A DNA stretch of 62,738 bases from an uncultured Myxococcales bacterium (GCA_937872925.1 CALMUT010000306.1:1-62738); one strand, 5' to 3'; shown: positions 24,021 through 31,688, counted from the first letter of the stretch. Numbers and translations are program-made. The notes: generated by a model from the letters alone, not told the origin.

Positions 24021-24917
24021 CTATTGGCGCCATCGCCAGGACGCGGGCTCCCATCGTGCGTTTCGTTCGCCTGCGAGAATCGGATCCAGAAATGCCTTGG
24101 CCGCTGTCGTCACGTCGGCGAGCGTCCGCCACGCGAGCTGATCGGACTTCGCCATGGCCGCGTACGGCGTTTCCCAGGTGACGTTTGGCTCGGGCAACGA
24201 CGCCGGCAGCCCATGAGTCATGCGGAACGTGAAGGTCTGCTCGAAAGCTTCCGCGAGCCGGCTTGCTTCGAGCGCGCCGATGCTTGCCAACAAAGCGAGA
24301 TCCGGTAGGTCTTTGACCCGCGTGTTCGGCCGTGCCCGCGGCATGGTGTAAGCGTGCAGCTTCTCCGCGATGTGCGTCTCGACTGGACAGAGCCGCAGTG
24401 TAGGCGGATCGATGCCGACGAAGCCGAGCACGTCGGCGGTCGTGACGGCTTCAGGCTCGCCCAAGATCGGATCGCCGAAGGCAACGTCCACTCCGAAGCG
24501 CCGACCGTAGAGCTTGCCCGCGAGCTTGCACTCGGCACGGAAGCGCATGCCGTCGTACTGCATACCTTCGTTTTGAATTTTAGGGTGGTCCTCGTCGGGC
24601 CCGATCTCGAAGGTGAGGAAGTCGCCGAGGTCCAGGCGTGCAGCCTCCTGCAACCGCTCAAGCACGCGCTCGGGCGAGCCCATGAACCGCAGGTCGACGT
24701 CTTTGGTCGTGCGTGCCCGTGACAGCCGCAGCTCGAGCACCAGGCCGCCCTTGAGCATCGCGGCGTCGCCGAGCGTGTGGACGATGCGGGCCAGGAATCG
24801 ATCGAAGACGAGCAGCTGCCTTCGTCGAGCCAGCTCGGGCCCAGATCCGGACGCCCGCAGGCGCTGTTCGAGGGCCTGCTTGAAGGCGTCTGGCGAGGCG
24901 TAGGTCCGCTTCGTCAT
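24021..24917 (-). CDS. abiEii: AbiEii/AbiGii-type nucleotidyltransferase toxin
   Basis: A 298-residue protein of the AbiEii toxin family. It shows the nucleotidyltransferase core: MLKGGLVLELRLSRARTTKDVDLRF (about 54-78, GG then the D-x-D pair), then VEVAFG-like GVDVAFGDPILGEPEAV and the lysine/aspartate region EKLHAYTMPRARPNTRVKDLPDLALL (about 190-215). AbiEii toxins are non-interacting (type IV) toxins; related MenT enzymes block translation by adding nucleotides to tRNA, while the exact target of AbiEii itself is less settled. It forms ATGA with the AbiEi gene, the standard AbiE operon order. Phage exclusion is the expected role. Confidence 0.9.
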   Translation of the reverse strand: MTKRTYASPDAFKQALEQRLRASGSGPELARRRQLLVFDRFLARIVHTLGDAAMLKGGLVLELRLSRARTTKDVDLRFMGSPERVLERLQEAARLDLGDFLTFEIGPDEDHPKIQNEGMQYDGMRFRAECKLAGKLYGRRFGVDVAFGDPILGEPEAVTTADVLGFVGIDPPTLRLCPVETHIAEKLHAYTMPRARPNTRVKDLPDLALLASIGALEASRLAEAFEQTFTFRMTHGLPASLPEPNVTWETPYAAMAKSDQLAWRTLADVTTAAKAFLDPILAGERNARWEPASWRWRQ

Positions 24918-25498
24918 GCGGCGAGTCCCCCGAAGGGCTCCAGGGCGTGCTCGACGTCACCGAGCTCACTCCGTGTCGTCAGCCCACGGCGCAGCGCTTG
25001 CTGTGCAGCCTGCAACAGCAGCTCGGGCGAGAGCCCGCTTTGCGCCAGGTCGTTCAGCGTGCGGGACACCGACGTGATCGGAACTGGGCCTGCCCACGCT
25101 CGCTCGTTGTCGTTGACGTTGGCGTGATGCAACAGCACGCCCTCCGGCACCCGAAATCGTCGCTTCTTCCACGCTGCGGGTAGCGTGACATGTACTTGTG
25201 CCGGCAACGCGTCGGAGAGCCGGTGCAATCCGAGGGCGGTCTCGTGTGACAGCACGCCCGCCTGCTCGGACCACAGCCAGACGGTCACCAGCTCCTCGTG
25301 CTCGCCGGCCGGGAAGTGCACCAACCGGTAAATGCCCCGACGGACGCGCAGGATCCGCCCGCCACGAACGTGGTGGACCAACAGCTGCGGCGAGTACCCT
25401 GCTTCCGCCGCCTGCTGCGTCGTGAACTGTCCCTCCTGCGCGGCGGCGGCCTCATAAAGCCGGTCCCACTCGGGGATTTCAGGGGTACTGCCGACCAT
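24914..25498 (-). CDS. abiEi: AbiEi-type antitoxin and autorepressor
   Basis: A 194-residue type IV antitoxin. The N-terminal winged helix (EWDRLYEAAAAQEGQFTTQQAAEAGYSPQLLVHHVRGGRILRVRRGIYRL) matches the AbiEi DNA-binding domain, and the rest (LSHETALGLHRLSDALPAQVHVTLP..., VSRTLNDLA, LLLQAAQQALRRGL) is the C-terminal antitoxin domain. The start is ATG 25498; an in-frame TTG six codons upstream is unlikely. The ATG lies in the left arm of an inverted repeat, consistent with AbiEi repressing its own operon by binding repeats at the promoter. Confidence 0.88.
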   Translation of the reverse strand: MVGSTPEIPEWDRLYEAAAAQEGQFTTQQAAEAGYSPQLLVHHVRGGRILRVRRGIYRLVHFPAGEHEELVTVWLWSEQAGVLSHETALGLHRLSDALPAQVHVTLPAAWKKRRFRVPEGVLLHHANVNDNERAWAGPVPITSVSRTLNDLAQSGLSPELLLQAAQQALRRGLTTRSELGDVEHALEPFGGLAA

Positions 25499-25577
25499 GC
25501 ACAAACAGTAAGCCAAACTTTAGTTTTGTGCAACGTCAGCGGGACACGATTCTCAAGGCAGGCTTTAGTTTTGTGCA
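25498..25577 (-). promoter_or_regulatory. AbiE operon operator repeats
   Basis: TGCACAAA (25498-25505) and TTTGTGCA (25525-25532) form an inverted repeat over the AbiEi start. CTTTAGTTTTGTGCA is also directly repeated (25518-25532 and 25563-25577, 45 bp apart), so there are three copies of the TTTGTGCA box. Multiple half-sites fit the known cooperative autoregulation by AbiEi proteins. Confidence 0.6.
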
Positions 25578-25695
25578 GACGCGCCTCCCAATTGGTCTAA
25601 ACAGGCCGGGTTTTCAGCACCGAGCTTTCACCGCCCACGACCGCGTTTGGCCGCTTGCCGCCAAACCAACGGCAGGCGTGCCCGCATGGGGAGGT

Positions 25696-26010
25696 CTACC
25701 GAAACAGCTTGGACAGTGCCGAACGACGCATCGTGACAAACGGGGAACCGTCCGTGTTGGCAGGCGGCACCAGGAAAGCACCCTTGTAAAACTTCTTGCT
25801 CAGTGTCTGGTCGCCGTCCTCATCCACCAGGTAGAGCAGGAGGGTGTCCTGCTTCTTGTTGGTGAACAGGAACGCCATATCGAGCCGGGGCTCGACACCC
25901 AGCGTGTCGGCGCAAAAGGAGCGAAGCTTCGTCGCCCCCCACCGCACGTTGATGGGTTTCGGATAGATGAACACCGTCTTGATCCACGGTGGAATGAAAG
26001 CGTCGAGCAT
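25696..26010 (-). CDS. Orphan IS66 Orf2 (TnpB)-like accessory protein
   Basis: A 104-residue protein starting at ATG 26010, preceded by GAGGTGA. The pattern KPINVRWGATKLRSFCADTLGVEP, AFLFTNKKQDTLLLYLVDEDGDQTLSKKFYKGAFLVPP, then a Leu-rich end (ALSKLF) follows IS66 Orf2 proteins (G..KL...., LF.N...D..K.L..D..G.....K...KG.F..P). The match is distant and position-based. No IS66 transposase (Orf3) or Orf1 is nearby and no terminal inverted repeats are seen, so this would be a remnant or a domesticated gene. It lies between the AbiE operon and the repeat arrays, in keeping with a mobile-DNA region. Confidence 0.45.
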   Translation of the reverse strand: MLDAFIPPWIKTVFIYPKPINVRWGATKLRSFCADTLGVEPRLDMAFLFTNKKQDTLLLYLVDEDGDQTLSKKFYKGAFLVPPANTDGSPFVTMRRSALSKLFR

Positions 26011-26070
26011 GATCACCTCAGTGGCGGTCCGCACTGCCAATGGTCACACCACGGCCGGCGCGCAGCCAGC

Positions 26071-26470
26071 CAAACAAGCGTCACAACACGGCCGGCGCGC
26101 AGCGCTCGGCCAGCCGTCCGTGTCCGCCCGTCATTCTGCCGCACACTACAATTGACGTCGCGGCACGCCGTTCACACTCGACGCGATGCGTGCACCAGAT
26201 GGGGGGACTTGAGCCGGCAGCAAACACCGCCGCCCACAAGACGATTCCCACGATCTAGAATCGCACCCGCCAAACAAACGTCACAACACGGCCGGCGCGC
26301 AGCGCTCGGCCAGCCGTCCGTGTCCGCCCGTCATTCTGCCGCACACTACAATTGACGTCGCGGCACGCCGTTCACACTCGACGCGATGCGTGCACCAGAT
26401 GGGGGGACTTGAGCCGGCAGCAAACACCGCCGCCCACAAGACGATTCCCACGATCTAGGAACGCACAGAT
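26071..26470. repeat. Tandem direct repeat, two ~200-bp copies (family A)
   Basis: Positions 26071-26260 and 26271-26460 are nearly identical (I see two substitutions, in CAAACAAGCG/CAAACAAACG and TAGAA/TAGGA) with an exact 200-bp period. A partial third start (CACGGCCGGCGCGCAG) lies at 26050. Each copy includes TGCACCAGAT...GGACTTGAGCC, which links them to family B. No convincing reading frame or hairpin array explains them. Confidence 0.85.
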
Positions 26471-26859
26471 CCGCACATTAGGCCGAGTCCTGCCACCACA
26501 GGTCCGCCCCAAAGAGCCAAACTCGGTCGCCCCCCTATGAACCCTGTGCACCAGATGGAGGGACTTGAGCCGGCAGCAAACACCGCCGCCCACCAGACGA
26601 TTCTCACGATCTAGGAACGCACAGATCCGCACATTAGGCCGAGTCCTGCCACCACAGGTCCGCCCCAAAGAGCCAAACTCGGTCGCCCCCCTATGAACCC
26701 TGTGCACCAGATGGAGGGACTTGAGCCGGCAGCAAACACCGCCGCCCACAAAGACGGTTCTCACGATCTAGAATCGCACCGCTCGCCACATGAGGCGCAG
26801 GCCCGACACCACAGGTCCGCCCCAAAGGGCCAAACTCGGTCGCCCCGCTATGAACCCTG
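26391..26859. repeat. Tandem 156-bp repeats running into the tRNA-Leu 3' end (family B)
   Basis: Units start at TGCACCAGAT at 26391, 26547 and 26703 (periods 156, 156, then 157 to the tRNA edge). The first two are almost identical and the third is more diverged. The unit boundary, CTATGAACCCTG-TGCAC...GAGGGACTTGA(G/A)CC, recurs as the junction with the tRNA gene itself, so each unit carries a fragment resembling the acceptor/T-arm end of the tRNA. 156 is a multiple of three, so an open frame runs through, but it looks non-coding. The gene-free stretch 26011-26859 holds only these repeats. Confidence 0.85.
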
Positions 26860-26941
26860 TGCACGAGGAGGGACTTGAACCCCCACTCCTCTCGGAACCG
26901 GAACCTAAATCCGGCGCGTCTGCCAATTCCGCCACTCGTGC
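26860..26941 (-). tRNA. tRNA-Leu, anticodon TAG
   Basis: Read on the minus strand, acceptor arms GCACGAG (26941-26935) and CTCGTGC (26867-26861) pair perfectly, with discriminator A at 26860. The anticodon stem CCGGA/TCCGG closes the loop TTTAGGT, anticodon TAG, which reads CUA and probably other CUN leucine codons. The T arm GGGGG-TTCAAGT-CCCTC and a long class II variable arm agree with leucine. CCA is not encoded (CAG follows). The 82-nt length is normal for tRNA-Leu. Confidence 0.95.
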
Positions 26942-26986
26942 GTGAGAGCGGGAAGGCTAGTCATTTTGCGACGGATTTCAACGCCA

Positions 26987-27044
26987 ATACAAAAGCGCCA
27001 CGGCGCGCGGCTAATCCGTGCTGGAGCGGTCACCGAGTTGGCGG
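26987..27044. repeat. 58-bp direct repeat, copy 1 (relict 3' end of the anti-sigma gene)
   Basis: This 58-bp segment matches 28228-28285 with 7 mismatches. On the minus strand it encodes RQLGDRSSTD and a stop, where the intact anti-sigma gene ends RQLGDRSCMN and a stop, followed by the same GC-rich downstream sequence. It lies beside tRNA-Leu, on the far side of the HTH/PIN module from the parent gene. Confidence 0.8.
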
Positions 27045-27076
27045 CTCGCGGCCGGGGTAAGGATGGTCCGCACCGG

Positions 27077-27646
27077 TCAGGCCTGCTCGCCGTAGAGATC
27101 CCTCAATTTGGCGACGGATTGATCCAGGCCGTTGTCCTTCAGTGTATCGAGCAGTTCCGACAGGGAGCGGGAAGGATTGCGCAAGGCGTTCGCTTGCTCG
27201 CGTACGGCATTCGTCACCGCAGCCGGCGCAAGATCTATCATGTCGAGCACGAAGTCGTCCGGGTGAACGGCTTCGACTTCATAGAAGCCCAGAGCGCTGC
27301 CGGGGAAGTCGTGAAGGTTAAACGTGACGATGGTCTGTGCTCCCGCCCGGATGGCAGCGGCAAGCACGTGACGGTCGTTGGGGTCAGGCAGCGTGAGGCC
27401 GTCGATCAGCGGTTCGTAGCCCGTCACGGTGGAGTCGGGAATTGCCTTGCCCATCAGCTCACGGGTGCGGGCGAGTGCGCATGGTTGGAGATCGGGCCGC
27501 TGGGCCTGAATCGACCGGAAGCACTCGTCGAGGATCGTTTCTGACCATCGAACCCGAACGATTCCTGTGAGTCCGATCCGCACAAGCAGATCCCGAAGTG
27601 GGGCCGGGTACAAAACGCAGGCGTCGTAGATGACGACGAACGCCAT
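27077..27646 (-). CDS. PIN-domain ribonuclease toxin
   Basis: A 189-residue PIN protein. The first acidic residue is in VVIYDACVLYP (Asp8). The middle part has SETILDECFRSI (Glu near 40), and the last acidic cluster is DPNDRHVLAAAIRAGAQTIVTFNLHDFP (about 88-115), the DxxD..HvlA.A.. T.N..DF signature. PIN toxins cleave RNA, often tRNA, when free of antitoxin. It starts 5 nt after the HTH antitoxin gene, so the two are one transcript with the antitoxin first. Confidence 0.9.
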   Translation of the reverse strand: MAFVVIYDACVLYPAPLRDLLVRIGLTGIVRVRWSETILDECFRSIQAQRPDLQPCALARTRELMGKAIPDSTVTGYEPLIDGLTLPDPNDRHVLAAAIRAGAQTIVTFNLHDFPGSALGFYEVEAVHPDDFVLDMIDLAPAAVTNAVREQANALRNPSRSLSELLDTLKDNGLDQSVAKLRDLYGEQA

Positions 27647-27651
27647 GGGGC

Positions 27652-28107
27652 TCAGTACCCGAGACCGTGCTTTTGTGCTTCTGCCGCCAACTCGTCGAGC
27701 ACGCCCTTGCGGTGAGCGGCGTCCTTTTCCTTGTATGCCACGATGTCTGCGACTCGGACGCGGCGGTGGGTGCCAACCATGCGGAAGGGGATGTCACCCT
27801 CGTCGAGGAGGCCTACAAGGAAAGGCCGTGACACGTTCAACATGTCTGCTGCTTGCTGAGTGGTCAACTCAGCATGCACCGGAACGATAGACACCGCGTT
27901 GCCGTTGGCCATCTGCGCCAAGATGTCGAGGAACAGCTCGAACGCCTGCCGCGGAACGGTGACGGAGACATGCTCCTTTGCGCCCTCCGGCTTGACGCGG
28001 ATGGTGCGGGTCGACGTCTTGCGCAGGACCTTCGACAGCGCGCGGATCGCTCCTTGCGCCTGTTCCGATTCTTCCGTCGAGGGGATTCTCAGGGCGGTAG
28101 CAGTCAT
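27652..28107 (-). CDS. Excisionase-type HTH antitoxin partner of the PIN toxin
   Basis: A 151-residue protein. The N-terminal half is a helix/strand region (SEQAQGAIRALSKVLRKTSTRTIRVKPEG). The C-terminal half is a MerR/excisionase-like HTH: ELTTQQAADMLNVSRPFLVGLLDEGDIPFRMVGTHRRVRVADIVAYK (about 80-127). Proteins with this layout commonly precede PIN toxins and act as antitoxin and operon repressor. The 144-bp region upstream contains the imperfect tandem repeat TTGCGTTTA/TTGCGCTTA (minus strand, near 28130-28150), a possible operator. It is closely linked to the PIN gene (5-nt gap). Confidence 0.85.
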   Translation of the reverse strand: MTATALRIPSTEESEQAQGAIRALSKVLRKTSTRTIRVKPEGAKEHVSVTVPRQAFELFLDILAQMANGNAVSIVPVHAELTTQQAADMLNVSRPFLVGLLDEGDIPFRMVGTHRRVRVADIVAYKEKDAAHRKGVLDELAAEAQKHGLGY

Positions 28108-28227
28108 TCTGACAAGCTAGCGCACAGGCGAGATAAGCGCAATAAACGCAACAACCGTAATATCCGAAATGTCGCCTGAGAGCGGGGCGACCGCACGGTG
28201 ACCCCGAAGCTCTGGAGGCTTCTGGGG

Positions 28228-28285
28228 ATACAAAAGCCCCACGCCGCGCGGTTAATTCATGCAGGAGCGGTCCCCGAGTTGGCGG
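28228..28285. repeat. 58-bp direct repeat, copy 2 (intact 3' end of the anti-sigma gene)
   Basis: Partner of 26987-27044, about 88% identical. It covers the last codons and stop of the anti-sigma/PEGA gene plus about 24 bp of GC-rich downstream sequence that may form its terminator. Together the two copies bracket the HTH/PIN pair as a unit of about 1.24 kb. Confidence 0.8.
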
Positions 28286-29619
28286 CACAGGGCTCGGAGC
28301 ATGCGTTTTTCGGATTCTGAGGCTTTGCCGCTCGCCAGCTTGACCTTCAACTCGTTCTTCACGCGGGTGAGCTTGGTGCGGGCCCCCAGGTCTGGCGTGC
28401 TTGTGTCTGAGCTGTCCACGCACTCCGGTTTCATGCGCTTGATGCCGCTCTTGTCGATGGTGTACGGCGGGTTGCAGCTCGTAGCCCGGGGCGCTCGATG
28501 CGTCAGGGTGCTCGTCTTGCCTGCGCGTACATGAACAGTGCGCACGCTGCGCTTGTCGCCGCGCCACAGCTCGACGTTGTGCCTGCCCGGGTCGAGACGG
28601 CGCCGCACGATTGGGGTGGAGCCGAGGTTCGCGCCTGCCACTACCACTTTGTTGCAGAAGGGCACGCACATCACGTTGAGAAAACCAACGCCGTCCGCAT
28701 CGGCATCGCCGTCTTGCATGTTGACTCGCCGCGCTGTCGTCGTGCCCGCGACGATGTGCACAGAGATCGTCTTTGAGACTGTGCCACGCTTCAGCAGTAC
28801 CGTGTGCCGGCCAGGCTCCAGCGCGTGGCGCACGATCGGCGAGCGACCCTCCGACTTGCCGTCGACGACGACGCGATCGCAGAACGGCGCACAGACGATG
28901 GTCAGAAAGCCCTTGCCGTCCGTCGCCGTGGCCTTGGGGAGCGGCTGGAACGGGTTCAATAGATCCGTATCGTCATCCGTCTGCGGCGGCTTTGGGTCTG
29001 GCACGTCCGAGTCGTCGTCTGGCTGCGGCACCTGGACGCTGGGCAGCGGGAGCAGGCCGAAGGGCGTCAGGACCGGAGGCAACTTCGGCGTCGCGTGCCC
29101 GGGCTGGGACGCCGGCGCAGACACCTGCGTCGGCACCACCGGCGACGCTGGCGCCTCTGCAGTGGTCCCCGCGCTGAGATCCAAAGCGAGCCCCAAGCCC
29201 AATCCGACCAAGCCCGTGAATAGCGCGAAAGAGGCCGCGGCCAGCCACCACCACAACGGAGGGCGCGTGCGCTGCGCTGGTTGCGGAGCTTGGTGCACGC
29301 CGGTTTGCGCCGCCACGCTGGTGGCTTCACGCACCGGCGAGGGCAGCGACGCCATGCGCACGGCAAGCTCATTACAATCGGCGCACTCTTCCAAGTGTGC
29401 CTGCAGGCGCTGCTTGTCGGCCGCGGGCAACGCACCGATCTCCCGGCGTGCGATCAACACTTCAGCGTCCACGCAGTCGTCGGGTGTGCGCTCGGCGATC
29501 TGCTCGCGCAGCTCCGAGAGCCCGAGCATGCCGCCGCAGGCGTCACAGCAGGCGGCGTGTTCGTCGATGCCGGCTCGACGCGGCGAAGCGAACAGCTGTT
29601 CTATCTCAGGACAGTTCAT
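28252..29619 (-). CDS. Membrane anti-sigma factor with two PEGA domains
   Basis: A 455-residue protein. The N-terminus has a zinc-finger-like arrangement for binding sigma (HAACCDACGG, about 21-30, and HLEECADCNELAVRM, about 74-88). One membrane helix follows (WWWLAAASFALFTGLVGLGL, about 123-142), then a Pro/Asp-rich linker and two PEGA-like repeats beginning GFLTIVCAPFCDRVVVDGKSEG and GFLNVMCVPFCNKVVVAGANLG. The tail SCNPPYTIDKSGIKRMKPEC is shared with the kinase at 33968. It forms ATGA with the ECF sigma gene. The model is sigma held at the membrane and released by an envelope signal sensed by PEGA domains. Confidence 0.8.
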   Translation of the reverse strand: MNCPEIEQLFASPRRAGIDEHAACCDACGGMLGLSELREQIAERTPDDCVDAEVLIARREIGALPAADKQRLQAHLEECADCNELAVRMASLPSPVREATSVAAQTGVHQAPQPAQRTRPPLWWWLAAASFALFTGLVGLGLGLALDLSAGTTAEAPASPVVPTQVSAPASQPGHATPKLPPVLTPFGLLPLPSVQVPQPDDDSDVPDPKPPQTDDDTDLLNPFQPLPKATATDGKGFLTIVCAPFCDRVVVDGKSEGRSPIVRHALEPGRHTVLLKRGTVSKTISVHIVAGTTTARRVNMQDGDADADGVGFLNVMCVPFCNKVVVAGANLGSTPIVRRRLDPGRHNVELWRGDKRSVRTVHVRAGKTSTLTHRAPRATSCNPPYTIDKSGIKRMKPECVDSSDTSTPDLGARTKLTRVKNELKVKLASGKASESEKRMLRALCRQLGDRSCMN

Positions 29620-30263
29620 GGTTTGGTCTCCCCGGCGCGCAGCGCGTCGGCTCCGTCGCGAAAACGATCGCGCAGCCGCTTCAGGCCGGCGCGTAGCAGA
29701 CGCTCTGCTTGCTTGGGATTGCCCAAACGCATGCGGTGCGCGATGACTTCATGGTCGCCGCCGTCTAGCCAGTACCAAAGCGCGACCATTTGATCTCGCG
29801 TCAAGAGGTCGTGGGCGCGGTCCAGCATCTGCTCGGCAGCTGCCATCCGCAGCGGATCGGTGCTGGGCGCGCGCAAGCTCGCGTCGTCCCCAACCAACAC
29901 TTCCACCCAGCGTCGACCGCCTGCGCGGTTGCGCGGGTCGAGGTGCTCGGGCCGGGAGCGAACGTAGTCGATGGCGACGCGCGTCGCGACCGTGGTCACC
30001 CAGGCCCGAAACGCGCCGCCCTGTTTCAGGGCCCCGGACTGGGCCACCGCGCGCAAGCGTCGCAGATCATCGGCGCGCAGGCGTTCCATGACGCGCACGA
30101 CGATCTCACGTCGGTCGTCGTCGCTCTTGCACAGCGGCCCGGTGATCTGCCACTTGCCGGTGATGCCCCAAAGGATGGGCTCGATCTCGGACCACAGCGC
30201 CTGCCACGCCGCAGCGTCGCCGAGGGCGGCGGCTTCGGCCAGGCGCTCGAGCTCCACCTTCAT
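29616..30263 (-). CDS. ECF RNA polymerase sigma factor
   Basis: A 215-residue sigma-70-family factor: region 2 (DDDRREIVVRVMERLRADDLRRL, AFRAWVTTVATRVAIDYVRSRP, about 48-105) and region 4 (AEQMLDRAHDLLTRDQMVALWYWLDGGDHEVIAHRMRLGNPKQAERLLRAGLKRLRDRF, about 143-203). It is followed by ATGA into the anti-sigma gene, the usual sigma/anti-sigma pair. A palindrome, CATTTTCTGAAAATG, lies about 50 bp before the start and could belong to its promoter. The regulon is not known. Confidence 0.88.
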   Translation of the reverse strand: MKVELERLAEAAALGDAAAWQALWSEIEPILWGITGKWQITGPLCKSDDDRREIVVRVMERLRADDLRRLRAVAQSGALKQGGAFRAWVTTVATRVAIDYVRSRPEHLDPRNRAGGRRWVEVLVGDDASLRAPSTDPLRMAAAEQMLDRAHDLLTRDQMVALWYWLDGGDHEVIAHRMRLGNPKQAERLLRAGLKRLRDRFRDGADALRAGETKP

Positions 30264-30312
30264 AAAATAGAGTAAACGGCCAGGGGCGGCGACTCGTCAC
30301 CGGGCCCCCGCG

Positions 30313-30327
30313 CATTTTCTGAAAATG
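30313..30327. promoter_or_regulatory. AT-rich palindrome upstream of the ECF sigma gene
   Basis: CATTTTC-T-GAAAATG is a perfect 7-bp-arm palindrome, conspicuously AT-rich here. It lies in the 73-bp gap between the sigma gene start (30263) and the end of the LysM gene (30337). It could be an operator or promoter element, or the terminator of the LysM gene. Confidence 0.3.
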
Positions 30328-30336
30328 AGCCGAGCG

Positions 30337-31506
30337 CTACTTCTTCCCGTAGCCCCGGGGCGAGTTCCAGCGGCGTTTGACGTGCACTTTCAGCACATCC
30401 CGGTACAGCCCGATGTGGGCGCAGTGGTCCATCTTGTCGTTGCCGTTGTAGCCCCGCACATGGAAGTTCCCGCGGGAATAGCGGCTGATCAGGTCCAGCC
30501 CCATGGGGTCGGAACCCCGCGGTGTGGTCTTGCGGGCTTTGCCACCCATCTTCTGGATCAGGAAGTTCGCCGTTTCAGTGGTGGAGGCGTAGCCCGGCGG
30601 GATGATCGACGAGTGACTGACGAACAGGAACTTCTTGCCCCGCACGGATTCGCGCGTCCAATCGATGAAGGGCTTGAGTTGCGTCTCGTTCAGGGTGTTG
30701 CCGGAGTAGCCCGAGTGCAAGCCGTCGAGTAACACGACGGTGTCCACCAGCTTGTGCCCGTAAGGCTGACTGATGATCTCTTGCACCGCGCCGTAGCCGG
30801 CACTCCAGGCTGAGAGCCCGACGTGGCGCACGCGAGCGCGCTTCTTCCCGGTCTTGGTGGCAACGGCCTTTTCTACGCTCTCCACCAAGCGTTCGAATGC
30901 CTTGGGAGACTGGAAGGCGGTTCCGTACGGGCCCGAGCCGAGGCCGAGATCGATACCGACCAACACCGCACCATCCATGACCTGCACCCACTCTTTGCGA
31001 ATGGGTTCGTGCCCATGGAAATGAAACATCACGTCGAAGCGTCCGCTGGGGGAGGTTCCACCCTTCTGGGGCATGATCATCTGCCCCATGCTCGGAGCTC
31101 GGCTCCAGCGATCGTAGATGCCGTATCCGGGATCTGGCGTGTTGCAGGGATTGATGCCGCGTTCTTTCGCGCTCTTCTGGGTTTGCGTGCTGGCACCCGG
31201 CTTCTTGATGCGTGCCTCTTTGCCGCTTCCACTGCGCTTGCGGCTCTTTCCGCTCTTCTCGTTCTTGCCTGGGATCTCCAATTGCTGGCCAGGCTTGATG
31301 GGGTCGCCTTCTTCTAGGCTGTTCTTGTCCCGCAGCGCCGCTACCGTCACGCCGTAGCGCTTGGCGATGCCCCAAAGGGAATGACCTTTTTCGACCTTGT
31401 GCACCTTCGCGCCGGCTGCTGCCGCTTCACGAACGGAACCGGGCCCAACCAGGCACAGAGTGGCCAGGGCGATCACGGCGGAGCGGAGGAGGGTCGAAGA
31501 CAGCAT
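30337..31506 (-). CDS. Secreted LysM protein with a predicted alpha/beta-hydrolase-like domain
   Basis: A 389-residue protein with a signal peptide (MLSSTLLRSAVIALATLCLVGPGSVREAAAAG). A LysM domain follows at about 35-80 (KVHKVEKGHSLWGIAKRYGVTVAALRDKN...IKPGQQLEIPG), which binds peptidoglycan. After a basic linker (to about 115) a larger domain has FDVMFHFHGHEPIRKEW, LVGIDLG, a nucleophile-elbow-like GLSAWSAGYGAV (Ser in SAWSAG) and a late His (GNDKMDHCAHIGLY). That order (oxyanion HG, G-x-S-x-G, late His) suggests a serine esterase/hydrolase. Substrate is unknown; a cell-wall or extracellular ester is plausible. Confidence 0.75.
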   Translation of the reverse strand: MLSSTLLRSAVIALATLCLVGPGSVREAAAAGAKVHKVEKGHSLWGIAKRYGVTVAALRDKNSLEEGDPIKPGQQLEIPGKNEKSGKSRKRSGSGKEARIKKPGASTQTQKSAKERGINPCNTPDPGYGIYDRWSRAPSMGQMIMPQKGGTSPSGRFDVMFHFHGHEPIRKEWVQVMDGAVLVGIDLGLGSGPYGTAFQSPKAFERLVESVEKAVATKTGKKRARVRHVGLSAWSAGYGAVQEIISQPYGHKLVDTVVLLDGLHSGYSGNTLNETQLKPFIDWTRESVRGKKFLFVSHSSIIPPGYASTTETANFLIQKMGGKARKTTPRGSDPMGLDLISRYSRGNFHVRGYNGNDKMDHCAHIGLYRDVLKVHVKRRWNSPRGYGKK

Positions 31507-31688
31507 CCCGAGAGGACCCAGTCTTTTCGCACCCGGTCCGGCTTTTCAACTAAGCGGGGTCGATTTTTCGAGAACGACTGGCAAGTCTTGGGCTTAACCC
31601 TCTGAAACCATTCCCGTTTCTCTGGCCGCACGGCATTTTTTGCGCGCACGGCAGACTAGGCATCCGTCACGCCCCGTCTAAGCTCCCG

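Noticed and set aside
26372..26764. A 130-residue open frame with exact 52-residue repeats on the minus strand across the tandem repeats
   Set aside because: The frame is open only because the 156-bp unit is divisible by three. There is no ribosome site, the codons follow the repeat, and the units lie between mobile-DNA features. Treated as non-coding.
26050..26859. The repeat arrays as a CRISPR
   Set aside because: Units are 156 and 200 bp, adjacent without spacers, and no cas gene is present.
26703..26859. An additional tRNA gene in each 156-bp repeat
   Set aside because: Only the last ~25 nt resemble the tRNA 3' end. The T-stem does not pair and no acceptor partner or anticodon arm is present.
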